The position numbers were made by a program, and so were the translations under genes. This document shows positions 9,398 to 18,464 of a stretch of DNA of 64,000 nucleotides, piece after piece. The notes under the pieces were generated by a model, which saw only the letters and a list, made by a program, of their open reading frames with translations, did no database searches and was not told where the DNA came from. The DNA is taken from contig NZ_CP183303.1 in NCBI RefSeq assembly GCF_048541585.1, positions 3,162,001 to 3,226,000 of the forward strand, given 5' to 3'. This DNA is from Legionella_C sp048541585 (GTDB lineage Bacteria > Pseudomonadota > Gammaproteobacteria > Legionellales > Legionellaceae). Each line of letters opens with the position of its first letter. The first letter of the stretch is position 1.

Positions 9398-10024
9398 TTA
9401 GCGGGAAACTTTAGGTCCTGAGCTTGCATGTTGTAAATAAGGTTGTCGTGGAGATTCGGATGGATAGCCATAACCTTTATCAGCAATTGTTTTAACCACT
9501 TTAAGGTAACGTTCGCCCCATACACCAGGATCAAAATTAGTTACTACGACATTATAGTTTAAATTAATAATGGACTCAAAAGCCTTACGTTGCGCTTTTT
9601 CGTGTCCACCAAAAGCGACTTGTACTTCTGTTTCAGCACTAACACCACCAGTCTTTAGACGCTCAATTAGAAGATAAATCATTTTTTCAATTGTAAAATG
9701 TAATTTACACATTGACATACCAGCAGTAAACATATCCTGCGCTTTAGATGTACTTAATCTATGGCCTCTATCTACAATAGGATAAACAAATTCATATTCA
9801 GTGCCATCTCCAATGGGCTCTGGCTCAATGATAACAGGGGGTAAAATCGGATCGATAGTAGGGTTAATTATAAATAACTCGAAATCAGCCCAGTGCCACC
9901 AAAGCTGATAAATTCTTTCAATCAGCGCAATGGGATCATCGTAGTTATCAATTAAGATTTGTTGTCGCATCTCTTCCATTTGCTGTTCAAAAGTTGGGTC
10001 TGAGACGTCTATATTATCAGCCAT
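9398..10024 (-). CDS. Conserved hypothetical protein, soluble, acidic
   Basis: About 208 residues, not recognised. The frame is open to 10108, but the ATG at 10024 has an AGG ribosome-binding site 8 nt upstream and starts the compositionally sensible sequence MADNIDVSDP. It lacks a signal peptide and clear membrane helices. The first half is acidic and proline-rich (PTIDPILPPVIIEPEPIGDG); the second is mixed alpha/beta with aromatic residues (FDPGVWGERYLKVVKTIADKGYGYP). It lies 123 bp downstream of feoC on the same strand, so it could be the distal gene of the iron operon or have its own promoter. No function is proposed. Confidence 0.7.
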   Translation of the reverse strand: MADNIDVSDPTFEQQMEEMRQQILIDNYDDPIALIERIYQLWWHWADFELFIINPTIDPILPPVIIEPEPIGDGTEYEFVYPIVDRGHRLSTSKAQDMFTAGMSMCKLHFTIEKMIYLLIERLKTGGVSAETEVQVAFGGHEKAQRKAFESIINLNYNVVVTNFDPGVWGERYLKVVKTIADKGYGYPSESPRQPYLQHASSGPKVSR

Positions 10025-10147
10025 TATCATTACCTGTTTTAACGCATACTCGTATCTTAGCTTAAAATTGCAATTCAAGTATAAAGCGTAATAATTATTA
10101 AATAGCAAAAAAAGTGTAAATTTAACTAATATAGATAAAATTACTAG

Positions 10148-10369
10148 CTAATTTATCACCTTATAATATATAACTGCCTGCTTATGGCAACTCTTTAGAC
10201 AGCCTTGTTGGCATGAAGTATTGTCTTGACAAAAAGCAATAGCACCGCGCTTGACCCAGATATCAAGCATGGGTTGTAGGGCCATTAAATCCAAATCAAA
10301 TTCGCGAGCTAGCTGTTGATTACTGGCTATTTTTTCACGACGTAAATAATTAAGAATCTGTAAGAGCAT
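10148..10369 (-). CDS. feoC: FeoC-like winged-helix protein
   Basis: A 73-residue protein with an N-terminal winged-helix pattern (LLQILNYLRREKIASNQQLAREFDLD) and a C-terminal wing holding four cysteines at 47, 53, 57 and 61. FeoC proteins bind an Fe-S cluster or stabilise FeoB. The cysteine spacing differs slightly from that of E. coli, but the layout and position are right. It overlaps the end of feoB by 20 bp, showing translational coupling in feoABC. Confidence 0.85.
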   Translation of the reverse strand: MLLQILNYLRREKIASNQQLAREFDLDLMALQPMLDIWVKRGAIAFCQDNTSCQQGCLKSCHKQAVIYYKVIN

Positions 10370-12602
10370 GCTTGTTTCCTAGATAAAGGCTTTGATAACG
10401 AAGCTTAACTATAAACAGCCCAATACTCATTAACATCAGCATAATCCAAAACAGTGATTGTTGAGGATGGACCGCAAAGCGAGCACTTTGATAAAATATA
10501 ACCCCAGCAGCATAAGCAATTAATAATGACCAACTTACTGAAAACCACATTAATTTACGATTGGCTTCTTGCCGAATTGCTGCCATTGTCGATACACAAG
10601 GAATATATAATAAAACAAAAAGTAGATAAGCGAAGGCACCAGCACGACCATCAAAAAGTTGTGCCATTTTACCATAGACAGTTTGTGACATTTCATTATC
10701 AGGCGCACTAGCTAAAATTGGGTTAACTAAAGCATGGCTTAATTCAGCTAAATTTTGTGGGATAGACCAAAAAGCAGTTTGTAATGAGTGCCAAAAATTA
10801 AATGCCGTAATATGAACATTATCTATATGACTTAATTGAGCATAAAGTGAATTTAAAGACCCAATCACAACTTCTTTGGCTAACATCCCAGTTAAAAGGC
10901 CCACAGTTGCCGGCCAATTATTGATGTTAATGCCCATGGGAGAAAATAATGGTGTAAGCCATTGCCCTATTAAGGATAAAATTGACTGTGTATTAGCCGC
11001 TTCTCCACTAAAGCCACCATTAATTGTTATAGCATTTAAGCCGCTTAAAATAACACACACGGGAATAATTAATCGTCCTGCTCGTACTATAAAATAGCGC
11101 AGACGAATAGACATTTCTTTAAATAAACGCTTAAGGCTAGGCCGATGATATGCCGGTAACTCAAGAATTAACGGCGAAGAATAACCACGTAAGGTCGTTT
11201 TACGCAACAATAGGCCTGTTAGCACAGCCATTAAAATACCAATCAAGTAAAGACAAAATACAATATTTTGCCCTCCTGTAGGAAAAAAAGCTGCTACAAA
11301 GACTGAGTAAATCGCTAAACGGGCACTACAAGACATAAAAGGACTCATAACAATAGTTAGTAAGCGCTCCCTGTCTGAATCAAGTGTTCGAGCAGCCATT
11401 ATAGCTGGTACATTACAACCAAAACCAACAATCATAGGAACAAATGCTTTTCCAGGCAAACCGAGTATACGCATGATTTTGTCAACGACAAAAGCAGCCC
11501 GTGCCATATAGCCTGATACCTCTAGCAGTGCTAAGAAGAAAAACATAGCGCCAATAACGGGGATAAAGGTTACAGTAGTTGTAATTCCTACGCCAATGCC
11601 TTGAGCTATTAATGCGATAAGCCAAGATGGAGAATGAAGTTTCGTTAATAACCACTCTGGACCTTGTACGAAAAATGTACTTGAGGTAATTTCAAAGAAA
11701 TCTTGTAGCGCTCCGCCAATATTAATGGCAAATAAAAACATGAAATACATTACCCCAAAAAAGATAGGCAATGCTAAAAAACGATGCAAGATAATACGAT
11801 CTAATTTAGCGGTAAAATGCTCACTAGAATCATTGCGTTTTCTTTGAACTAAGTTAACTAATTTATGAATAGCTTGATACCGAGCATCAGCAATAACAAT
11901 ATCATCATCAGGGTATCTTTCTATCAAATTTATACTTTCTAATCCTAGTATAGTTTTTATTAAATAATCATCTCCCTCTAAAGTTCGAAAAGTATAATAG
12001 CGTGCTAAATTAAGGGGCAGCTGCTTATTTTCAACTAACTTCTTCTCTATATTATTAATTCGTCGTTGTAGTTCTGCCGGGAGCGACAAATTAAGGCAGC
12101 TTACTTTAATCGAGGAAGTAGTAATAGCTTGTTGTAACGCCGCCATACCTATTTTTTTGTGGGCTTGAATCGCAACTACAGGACAATTAAGTTGCTCTGC
12201 TAGAACACTTAAATCTATAGAAATACCACGTTGTTTGGCAATATCAACCATATTAAGTGCAATAATAACAGGCTTGCCTAACTCCAATAATTGACTGGTT
12301 AAATATAAATGTCGTTCTAAATGACAGGCATCAATAATATTAATTATGATATCTGCTGGCATGCTTAATATAGCTTGCGCTGTAATTTGTTCATCTTGAC
12401 TTGCTGTAACGGAGGAGTTTAGAGAATAGATGCCAGGCAAATCAGTAACTTCTATTTTTTCATCGTTTACTTGAAAGAGGCCTGTTTTTTTTTCTACAGT
12501 TACACCGGGCCAATTACCCACTTTCTGATTATCATCAGTTAATGCATTAAATAAAGTTGTTTTACCGCAATTAGGATTGCCTACAAGTAAAATACTGGTC
12601 AT
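10350..12602 (-). CDS. feoB: Ferrous iron transport protein B
   Basis: An inner-membrane Fe(II) permease of about 750 residues with an N-terminal G-protein domain: G1 GNPNCGKTTLFNALT, G2 region VGNWPGVTVEKK, G3 DLPGIYSL and G4 NMVD. The membrane part holds the two Gate motifs, including GFGCNVPAIMAARTL, and a second near IPCVSTMAAIRQE. The frame opens at 12614, but the ATG at 12602 overlaps the feoA TGA as ATGA and is the likely start (MTSILLVGNP). Iron control is implied by the Fur box upstream of feoA. Confidence 0.97.
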   Translation of the reverse strand: MTSILLVGNPNCGKTTLFNALTDDNQKVGNWPGVTVEKKTGLFQVNDEKIEVTDLPGIYSLNSSVTASQDEQITAQAILSMPADIIINIIDACHLERHLYLTSQLLELGKPVIIALNMVDIAKQRGISIDLSVLAEQLNCPVVAIQAHKKIGMAALQQAITTSSIKVSCLNLSLPAELQRRINNIEKKLVENKQLPLNLARYYTFRTLEGDDYLIKTILGLESINLIERYPDDDIVIADARYQAIHKLVNLVQRKRNDSSEHFTAKLDRIILHRFLALPIFFGVMYFMFLFAINIGGALQDFFEITSSTFFVQGPEWLLTKLHSPSWLIALIAQGIGVGITTTVTFIPVIGAMFFFLALLEVSGYMARAAFVVDKIMRILGLPGKAFVPMIVGFGCNVPAIMAARTLDSDRERLLTIVMSPFMSCSARLAIYSVFVAAFFPTGGQNIVFCLYLIGILMAVLTGLLLRKTTLRGYSSPLILELPAYHRPSLKRLFKEMSIRLRYFIVRAGRLIIPVCVILSGLNAITINGGFSGEAANTQSILSLIGQWLTPLFSPMGININNWPATVGLLTGMLAKEVVIGSLNSLYAQLSHIDNVHITAFNFWHSLQTAFWSIPQNLAELSHALVNPILASAPDNEMSQTVYGKMAQLFDGRAGAFAYLLFVLLYIPCVSTMAAIRQEANRKLMWFSVSWSLLIAYAAGVIFYQSARFAVHPQQSLFWIMLMLMSIGLFIVKLRYQSLYLGNKHALTDS

Positions 12603-12835
12603 ACAGGTTCCCACTCTAATTTTGCAGCTTCTTCCTTACGCAGCGTAATGGATGTTCCTCGAATTTCAATTTGTAATGGACACCCTAAAGGAGCAACTCT
12701 GACTACTTTTATCACTACGCCACGCGTTATACCTAAAGATAGTAAACGTCGTCGAAAAATTAAATCAGTCTCTCCAAAATTAACTAAACGTACTTGATCA
12801 CCTTTAGATAAATCATCAGTATGCATTTTTTTCAT
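12599..12835 (-). CDS. feoA: Ferrous iron transport protein A
   Basis: A cytoplasmic SH3-like partner of FeoB of about 78 residues. The pattern DLSKGDQVRLVNFG, then RRRLLSLGITRGVVIKVVRVAPLGCPLQIEIRGTSITLRKEEA (quoted as motifs GITRG and PLGCP), is classic FeoA. The frame is open to a TTG at 12859; ATG codons at 12835 and 12826 are more likely starts and 12835 matches the usual 75-80 residues. It is first in feoABC, 63 bp from the Fur box. Confidence 0.93.
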   Translation of the reverse strand: MKKMHTDDLSKGDQVRLVNFGETDLIFRRRLLSLGITRGVVIKVVRVAPLGCPLQIEIRGTSITLRKEEAAKLEWEPV

Positions 12836-12897
12836 GCTATTCTTAATTAAATTAAACAATAACCAAACTTACATTTATACAATATATTAGCATGAAT

Positions 12898-12916
12898 GAT
12901 ATCGATAATCATTCTC
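12898..12916. promoter_or_regulatory. Fur box upstream of feoABC
   Basis: The 19 bases GATATCGATAATCATTCTC match the E. coli Fur consensus GATAATGATAATCATTATC at 16 of 19 positions, counted by eye. The site is 63 bp upstream of the feoA ATG, within a suitable promoter distance. It implies repression of ferrous iron uptake by Fe(II)-Fur. Confidence 0.85.
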
Positions 12917-12957
12917 ATTTTATAAAAAAAGTGAGTTAAATGCTAATTTTTAGAAGA

Positions 12958-14043
12958 TTAAGTTGTTAAATAAGACATTATTCGTCTGGTATGGCGTTTA
13001 GCATAATCTGTAGACTGCATCTCATGTAAACGACTTTGTGTTCTTTTAAAATCTTGACTCATTTCACCTTTCATATACAGTTCATCAATAGGTGCTGCCG
13101 CTGATAATACCAAATAGATGCCTTGATCATACATAACATCAATAAAATGAATTAACAAAATTGCATATATCGTATCGTTTTCACCTAGAATTGGAATATC
13201 ACTAATAAAGATAGTATCGAAACGTTCCGCTATTTCTAAATAATCCAGTTGACTGCGTGGTAAATTACAAATTACTTTAAAATCAAACCAAACAACACGC
13301 TCGCCTAGTTTAACATAAGGGATTTCGCGCTTTTGAACAATTAAGGTTCCTTGGATTTGTGCCGCAGGTGCCAGATAAGTAAATTGCTTATCAAAGAGCT
13401 GACTAGTTTCCTTACTTAAGGGACAAAAATAAGTTTGAAGGTTTAATTCTCGGCCTAAGCGATAATCTTGCTTTTTACCAAGGCAAACAACATCACAATG
13501 CTCTTTAATAGCTTTAATTGCCGGTAAAAAACGAGCTCGTTGTACCCCATCACGATATAAATTATCAGGTGCTACATTAGAGGTAGCGACTAGAATAACC
13601 TTTCGAGTAAAAAGTGCTTGCATGAGCTCAGCTAAAATCATTGCATAAGCAACGTCATCCACCATAAACTCATCAAAACAAAGCAATTGTGCTTTTTTAG
13701 CTATTTCAGCTGCAATACTTTGCAAAGGATTAGGTGTACCTTGTAATTGCCTTAACTTAGCATCGACTTGCTGCATGAAATGATGAAAATGAAAGCGCAG
13801 CTTTTTATTTAAAGAAATATTATCAAAAAACAGATCCATTAAAAATGTTTTACCAACACCTACAGGCCCATGCAAGTAGACGCCTTTTAAAGAGTCTTTT
13901 TTAAGCCACTTGAACCAAACTTTTTTGGGAGAGGTTAAATCACTACTCAGTTTATCTAAATAGACTAAAACTTGTCGTTGTTTTGGGTTATCTTGAATAT
14001 GACCACAGGCAATAGCTGCATCATACTTTTCAAATAAACTCAT
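12958..14043 (-). CDS. zapE: Cell division protein ZapE (AFG1-like ATPase)
   Basis: A 361-residue AAA-type ATPase of the AFG1/ZapE family. Walker A is GPVGVGKTFLMD (about 59-70), Walker B LLCFDEFMVDD (about 118-128), with sensor region VATSNVAPDNLYRDGVQRARFLPAI, all diagnostic. In E. coli ZapE contacts the Z-ring during constriction and under low oxygen; mitochondrial AFG1 has protein quality-control roles. It overlaps the upstream hydrolase by 4 bp, so the two are co-transcribed. Length is normal. Confidence 0.93.
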   Translation of the reverse strand: MSLFEKYDAAIACGHIQDNPKQRQVLVYLDKLSSDLTSPKKVWFKWLKKDSLKGVYLHGPVGVGKTFLMDLFFDNISLNKKLRFHFHHFMQQVDAKLRQLQGTPNPLQSIAAEIAKKAQLLCFDEFMVDDVAYAMILAELMQALFTRKVILVATSNVAPDNLYRDGVQRARFLPAIKAIKEHCDVVCLGKKQDYRLGRELNLQTYFCPLSKETSQLFDKQFTYLAPAAQIQGTLIVQKREIPYVKLGERVVWFDFKVICNLPRSQLDYLEIAERFDTIFISDIPILGENDTIYAILLIHFIDVMYDQGIYLVLSAAAPIDELYMKGEMSQDFKRTQSRLHEMQSTDYAKRHTRRIMSYLTT

Positions 14044-14699
14044 TGCTTTAATACCTGTGCACGAATTACATCTATTAATTTAGACTTTAATAAAAGTAAA
14101 TTTCCATGAAAAAAATGGCCTGTTGCTGCAAAGGAAATTACAGGAATTTTAGGATTGGCTTGGTTAGCAAAGTTCATTACTAAATCGAGTGGAGAAATAT
14201 CATCTTCTTCACCTTGAAAAATATACCAATGTTTTGGTGCTCGAAATTCTAAATAATTATAATGATGGACAGGCGGCGCTATGGTAATCAATAAAATTGC
14301 ATCACTTTGTGCTGCAGCGCGATAAGCTACGAAGGAGCCAAAGGAAAATCCAGCGAATATAAATTGTGTATTAGGATAATTACGCTGCCAAAGTTGGCGT
14401 AAAATTAACATATCTTCGCTCTCACCAATTCCTGCATCATAATAACCTGCTGATTGGCCAACACCACGAAAATTAAAACGTATTGTAGGAATGCCTAATT
14501 CTTTAAAAGCACGCGCCATTGTTGTTACAACCTTATTTTGCATAGTACCACCCTGCAGCGAATGTGGATGACCTAATATAGCTAAATAATTGGTATGTAC
14601 TTGGTCTGGCACAGTTAGTATAGCTTCTAACATACCTATCTTGCCTTCAAAGCAAAAAGCATGTTCACCTGGGGCCGTTAAATCAATAAAAGGTAACAT
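14040..14699 (-). CDS. Alpha/beta-fold hydrolase (COG2945-like)
   Basis: About 219 residues. The pattern LAILGHPHSLQGGTMQNKVV, TIRFNFRGVGQSAG and the nucleophile elbow FAGFSFGS (Ser of GxSxG) is that of the small cytoplasmic alpha/beta hydrolases of COG2945. A late Asp (GEEDDISPLD) and His (ATGHFFHG) complete a likely catalytic triad. The substrate is unknown. The ATG at 14699 is preferred to a GTG at 14705. Stop/start overlap with zapE shows an operon; no functional link is known. Confidence 0.85.
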   Translation of the reverse strand: MLPFIDLTAPGEHAFCFEGKIGMLEAILTVPDQVHTNYLAILGHPHSLQGGTMQNKVVTTMARAFKELGIPTIRFNFRGVGQSAGYYDAGIGESEDMLILRQLWQRNYPNTQFIFAGFSFGSFVAYRAAAQSDAILLITIAPPVHHYNYLEFRAPKHWYIFQGEEDDISPLDLVMNFANQANPKIPVISFAATGHFFHGNLLLLKSKLIDVIRAQVLKQ

Positions 14700-14907
14700 A
14701 GTCACTTATCAACTTACTTAAAGTATTAATAATAACCTATCTTGCAATTTGTTGCGCGTCCTTTAAACTTATTTTGCGCTGACTATTTTGCAGCGACTTT
14801 AATTTTTAAAAACTAACTTTATCCTTTTTGGAGGACTTGATCGATGCGACAGGTACCAATATTTTCTTTTATCGCTATTTACTCTGTATTGATAGGGAGT
14901 AAATAAA

Positions 14908-15696
14908 ATGATAATTACCGATTTTATTAAAAAGAAACGCGCTGCTAAAAAGATAACAATGCTTACTTGTTATGATTACCCTAGTGCTAAAATTATTGCC
15001 GAATCGAAACTTGATTGTGTTTTAGTTGGCGATAGTGTTGCAATGGCAGTTCATGGTCATCCTAGTACCGTGATGGCAACTATTGATATGATGGTTTTGC
15101 ACACTCAAGCAGTAGCACGTGCTATTACCCAGCAATTAATAGTCAGTGATTTACCTTTTCTTTGTCATCGCCTATCGCAGGCTGAAACCATAAGTAACGT
15201 CAAAAGACTAATTCAAGCTGGCGCTCAAGCGATAAAAATTGAAGGTGGCGATGAGGATACTTGTCGTACTATCGCCTATCTAGTTGCTTCAGGTATTCCT
15301 ATTTTAGGCCACATAGGCTTAATGCCTCAATCTATTTATCAATATGGTGGCTATAAAGTTCAAGGCCGAGAAGATAATCAAGCCACACAGTTATTACAGC
15401 AAGCAAAAAATTTAGAAGCTGCCGGTTGCGCGGCTATAGTGCTTGAATGTATCCCGCAACATTTAGCCAAGAAGATTACCGACAGCTTAATTATTCCCAC
15501 TATCGGTATAGGTGCCGGTGCTGTAACCGACGGGCAGGTTTTAGTCTGGCATGATATGTTAGGACTACAACAAGATTTCTTGCCTAAATTTGTGAAACAG
15601 TTTACGAATACCAAAACTTCTATATTAAGAGCAATTAATCAATACATTGAGGATGTACAACAAGTTAGTTTTCCTAATGAGATACATGCTTATTAA
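14908..15696 (+). CDS. panB: 3-methyl-2-oxobutanoate hydroxymethyltransferase
   Basis: This 262-residue enzyme makes ketopantoate from alpha-ketoisovalerate and methylene-tetrahydrofolate, the first step of pantothenate synthesis. Family motifs: TMLTCYDYPSAKI, the metal-site LVGDSVAM, IKIEGG with the catalytic Glu region, and GHIGLMPQ. A GGGAG-type ribosome-binding site precedes the ATG. It is followed by panC 75 bp downstream; the spacer contains a perfect hairpin. Confidence 0.97.
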   Translation: MIITDFIKKKRAAKKITMLTCYDYPSAKIIAESKLDCVLVGDSVAMAVHGHPSTVMATIDMMVLHTQAVARAITQQLIVSDLPFLCHRLSQAETISNVKRLIQAGAQAIKIEGGDEDTCRTIAYLVASGIPILGHIGLMPQSIYQYGGYKVQGREDNQATQLLQQAKNLEAAGCAAIVLECIPQHLAKKITDSLIIPTIGIGAGAVTDGQVLVWHDMLGLQQDFLPKFVKQFTNTKTSILRAINQYIEDVQQVSFPNEIHAY

Positions 15697-15715
15697 TTAC
15701 CCTTATTTCATATTA

Positions 15716-15745
15716 CTACCTAACGTTTAATATATCGTTAGGTAG
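15716..15745 (+). terminator. 10-bp hairpin between panB and panC
   Basis: CTACCTAACG (15716-15725) and CGTTAGGTAG (15736-15745) pair exactly around a 10-nt AT loop. No T-run follows directly, so it may be an attenuator or RNA processing site separating panB from panC instead of a strict terminator. Confidence 0.5.
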
Positions 15746-15771
15746 CACAATCAATTTTACTCGGAATAATT

Positions 15772-16533
15772 ATGCAAGTTTTTTATGATTTAAATGATTG
15801 GATTAACTTTAGAGCAACTTTAAAAGCTGATGTAAGCTTAGGGTTCGTACCGACTATGGGTAATTTGCATGCAGGCCATAGTTCTTTAATGCAAATCAGT
15901 AGACAGGAAAATGAACTAACCGCTGTAAGTATTTTTATCAACCCTACTCAGTTTAATCGGCCTGATGATTATTCACATTATCCTCGGACGTTGGAAGCAG
16001 ACCTTCTGCTACTACAAGAAAATCATATAGATTATTGTTTAATTCCAACTGAGCAGGCTATCTATCCAGACAATTATCGCTACAAAATAATCGAAAATGA
16101 CTTTTCTACCATTATGGAAGGTACTCATCGGCCAGGACATTTCAATGGTGTTCTTACCGTAGTTATGAAACTACTTAATTTAGTAAAACCTAAACATGCC
16201 TATTTTGGTGAGAAGGATTACCAGCAATATTGCTTAATTCGTGATATGGTTCGTGCTTTTTTTATGCCAGTTATTATAACGCTTTGTCCAACCATTCGCG
16301 AAGAAGCAAGCCAACTTGCTTTTAGCTCTCGGAATAATCTTCTCACTCAAAATGAAAAACAACTAGCAAAACGCTTTGCAAGTATCTTTCATCAAGATAA
16401 GGCCTATGATGAGATCAGTAAACAATTAAAGGAAAATCATATAGATGTCGAATACTTTATAGAGCATGGTAATCGACGTTTTATAGCAGTTAATATTGGA
16501 AATGTACGTTTAATTGATAATTATGCTATATAA
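15772..16533 (+). CDS. panC: Pantothenate synthetase (pantoate-beta-alanine ligase)
   Basis: It joins pantoate and beta-alanine using ATP through a pantoyl-adenylate. Visible motifs: FVPTMGNLHAGHSSLM with the HxGH nucleotide site, INPTQF, the pantoate site region FGEKDYQQ, and SSRNNLLT near the KMSKS-like loop. It is 253 residues, about 30 shorter than the E. coli enzyme, with the shortening in the C-terminal lid domain. The core site is intact, so it is likely active. A weak hairpin (16534-16560) follows. Confidence 0.95.
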   Translation: MQVFYDLNDWINFRATLKADVSLGFVPTMGNLHAGHSSLMQISRQENELTAVSIFINPTQFNRPDDYSHYPRTLEADLLLLQENHIDYCLIPTEQAIYPDNYRYKIIENDFSTIMEGTHRPGHFNGVLTVVMKLLNLVKPKHAYFGEKDYQQYCLIRDMVRAFFMPVIITLCPTIREEASQLAFSSRNNLLTQNEKQLAKRFASIFHQDKAYDEISKQLKENHIDVEYFIEHGNRRFIAVNIGNVRLIDNYAI

Positions 16534-16616
16534 AATGCCCTTTATAATTAATTAGGCATTCTACTATTTTAAGGCTATTCTTTAATAGATAACATTTTAT
16601 GAAAGGGACTATCATT

Positions 16617-17435
16617 ATGTTAAGAAAAAATATCCTAAATGTAACACTTTATTTAATCAGTTTTTCTTTATCCTCTGTTGCAGTTGCTTCAGCCGCAACA
16701 GATACAACTGATAACGGTGGTAGTTCCACAACTAGCACTACATCTTCTTCATCTAGTACTACGCCTTCATCTACAACAAATACTAGTACTACACCTTCAT
16801 CAGGTATGTCTACTACTGGTAGCGCTACTACACAAAGTAAAGATGATTGGTTATCAAAATTAAGAGAAGTAGTACCTAATATGATCTGTAAAAATTTCAC
16901 GCAAAATGAAGCTGTAAATAATCGATTGAAATCTGCAAATATTGATTACAATAAATGTGTGACTTTAATCCCTGCTAGCTTTGATAAATGTAAAGAAAAA
17001 TACTATGCCGATTTACCAGCAACAATTGACCAAGAAAGTGCGTCTAAATGGGGTAGAACTATTGGTGAATGTATTGGGGATGATTTTGCGGCTAAAAACT
17101 TTAGTGATAACCGCTCGAATTCAGGTAGCTCTGTACAAGAACTAACCAAAGATGAATGGTTAGCAAGATTAAAGGCGGTTGTACCTGATTTAATTTGTAA
17201 GGGCTTTTTACAAGATGAAACGCTAAATAAACGCTTAACAGAAGTCAATATTAATTATGATAAATGCGTTACTTTAATTCCTGCCAGCGTTGATAAGTGT
17301 CAGAAAGATCTCTACTCACAAATTCCAGCAACTATTAATCAACAAAATGCAGGAAAATGGGGGCATTCAATCGGTGAGTGTATTGGCAAAGATTTTGCTA
17401 TTAAATATTTATTTACAAATAATAAACAACAATAA
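16617..17435 (+). CDS. Secreted protein with a duplicated four-cysteine domain
   Basis: About 272 residues, function unknown. The ATG at 16617 has an AAAGGG ribosome-binding site 9 nt upstream; the in-frame ATG at 16599 lacks one. A signal peptide (LYLISFSLSSVAVASA) is followed by a Ser/Thr-rich linker of about 40 residues. Two copies of a domain of about 88 residues follow (DNA about 16839-17102 and 17148-17408), offset by exactly 103 residues and identical at about 52 of 88 positions. Each has four cysteines at the same places (contexts MICKNF, NKCVTL, DKCKEK and GECIGD in copy 1) plus WG and ATI motifs, suggesting two disulfides per domain and periplasmic or extracellular location. Confidence 0.8.
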   Translation: MLRKNILNVTLYLISFSLSSVAVASAATDTTDNGGSSTTSTTSSSSSTTPSSTTNTSTTPSSGMSTTGSATTQSKDDWLSKLREVVPNMICKNFTQNEAVNNRLKSANIDYNKCVTLIPASFDKCKEKYYADLPATIDQESASKWGRTIGECIGDDFAAKNFSDNRSNSGSSVQELTKDEWLARLKAVVPDLICKGFLQDETLNKRLTEVNINYDKCVTLIPASVDKCQKDLYSQIPATINQQNAGKWGHSIGECIGKDFAIKYLFTNNKQQ

Positions 17436-17450
17436 AATTGCTCTGCAAAT

Positions 17451-17484
17451 GCAAAGTTAGTTGGGTTTATCTAGCTAACTTTGC
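17451..17484. terminator. Hairpin between convergent genes
   Basis: GCAAAGTTAG (17451-17460) and CTAACTTTGC (17475-17484) form a 10-bp stem between the secreted-protein gene (+) and the GGDEF gene (-). A usable T-rich tract (ATTTTATTG) occurs on the minus side some 15 nt away. It is a probable bidirectional terminator, though without a strong U-tract. Confidence 0.45.
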
Positions 17485-17522
17485 TTGCAACGAATTATAA
17501 AGCTTAGTGAGTGACGCTATAT

Positions 17523-18464
17523 TTACCTTTTTTTATTACCATACATTTTTGAATCAGCAAGAACAAGCATACTTTCTAGTGTTTGATGCTCTTCTTTATT
17601 ATACTGGATGCTACCCACGCTAAATTCAATTGCATAGCCTTTTGTTTCTATACATTTTAATGAGTCTTTTAAGCGTGTAGTAATACCATCGACATCCTGT
17701 GAATTTAACCCAGAACAAAATACGCAAAACTCATCCCCTCCTAAACGTGCAATCACATCATGACAACGAAAGTTTTGCAGAAGACATTTTGAAAAAGTTT
17801 TTAATACTTTGTCCCCTTCCGCATGGCCAAACTTATCATTAATAGGCTTAAATTTATCTAAATCAAAGAACAATAGATTAAACTCTTGATTTTCTCGTTG
17901 ACATTTTTGAAATAAATAATTAGCAATTTTTAAAAATCCACGACGATTAGATAAGCCAGTTAATTCGTCTGTTATAGATAATTGCAAGGATTCCAACTCC
18001 ATTTCTACCATTTTAGCAAGATCATAAACCACATTTTGATCGACATCCGCTATTGGCCTTGGTTTATCATCAATTAAGCAGATAACACCAACATTGCATT
18101 TATTTATTTTTAGAGGACAACCTAAATAAAATCTAAAATTTGGTTTATTAATAACAAAAGGATTATCGTAAAAACGCCTATCTTTAGTTGTATCTTCAAC
18201 TACCATAATTTCATCTGAAAGTATAACATGACCACAAAATGAGGTTTTTCGTGGCGCCTCTTGTATCTCAAAACCTTGAGTTGATTTCATCCATTGGCGT
18301 TCAGCCTCTAAAAAGGAAATTACAGCAATAGGAACATCAAAGAGCTTACATGCAATCCGAGTCACCCTATCAAAACGCTCTTCTCGTTCTGTATCTAGTA
18401 TGCGTAATTTATAAAGTGTTGCTAAGCGTTCGGCTTCATTTTCGGGTATGTCTGGAGGAATCAT
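17523..18464 (-). CDS. Diguanylate cyclase with N-terminal GAF domain
   Basis: This 313-residue cytoplasmic protein has a GAF sensor domain (about 25-150, with FCGHVIL and VVEDTTKDRRFYDNPFV typical of cyclase-linked GAFs) and a C-terminal GGDEF domain (about 165-313). The active-site motif LGGDEF is intact, and an RxxD product-inhibition site (RCHD) lies five residues before it, so an active, feedback-inhibited c-di-GMP synthase is expected. DELTGLSNRRGF opens the domain. No EAL domain is present. It is monocistronic, with a promoter facing the DUF4440 gene. Confidence 0.93.
   Translation of the reverse strand: MIPPDIPENEAERLATLYKLRILDTEREERFDRVTRIACKLFDVPIAVISFLEAERQWMKSTQGFEIQEAPRKTSFCGHVILSDEIMVVEDTTKDRRFYDNPFVINKPNFRFYLGCPLKINKCNVGVICLIDDKPRPIADVDQNVVYDLAKMVEMELESLQLSITDELTGLSNRRGFLKIANYLFQKCQRENQEFNLLFFDLDKFKPINDKFGHAEGDKVLKTFSKCLLQNFRCHDVIARLGGDEFCVFCSGLNSQDVDGITTRLKDSLKCIETKGYAIEFSVGSIQYNKEEHQTLESMLVLADSKMYGNKKR

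Noticed and set aside
9277..9534. An 85-codon minus-strand ORF overlapping the end of the 9398 gene in another frame.
   Set aside because: It has no ribosome-binding site and overlaps a better-supported gene. A frameshifted extension is possible but unsupported.
16649..16900. Antisense and +1 ORFs over the Ser/Thr linker of the secreted protein.
   Set aside because: Produced by the repetitive ACT/TCT codons, which give Val/Leu-rich shadows.
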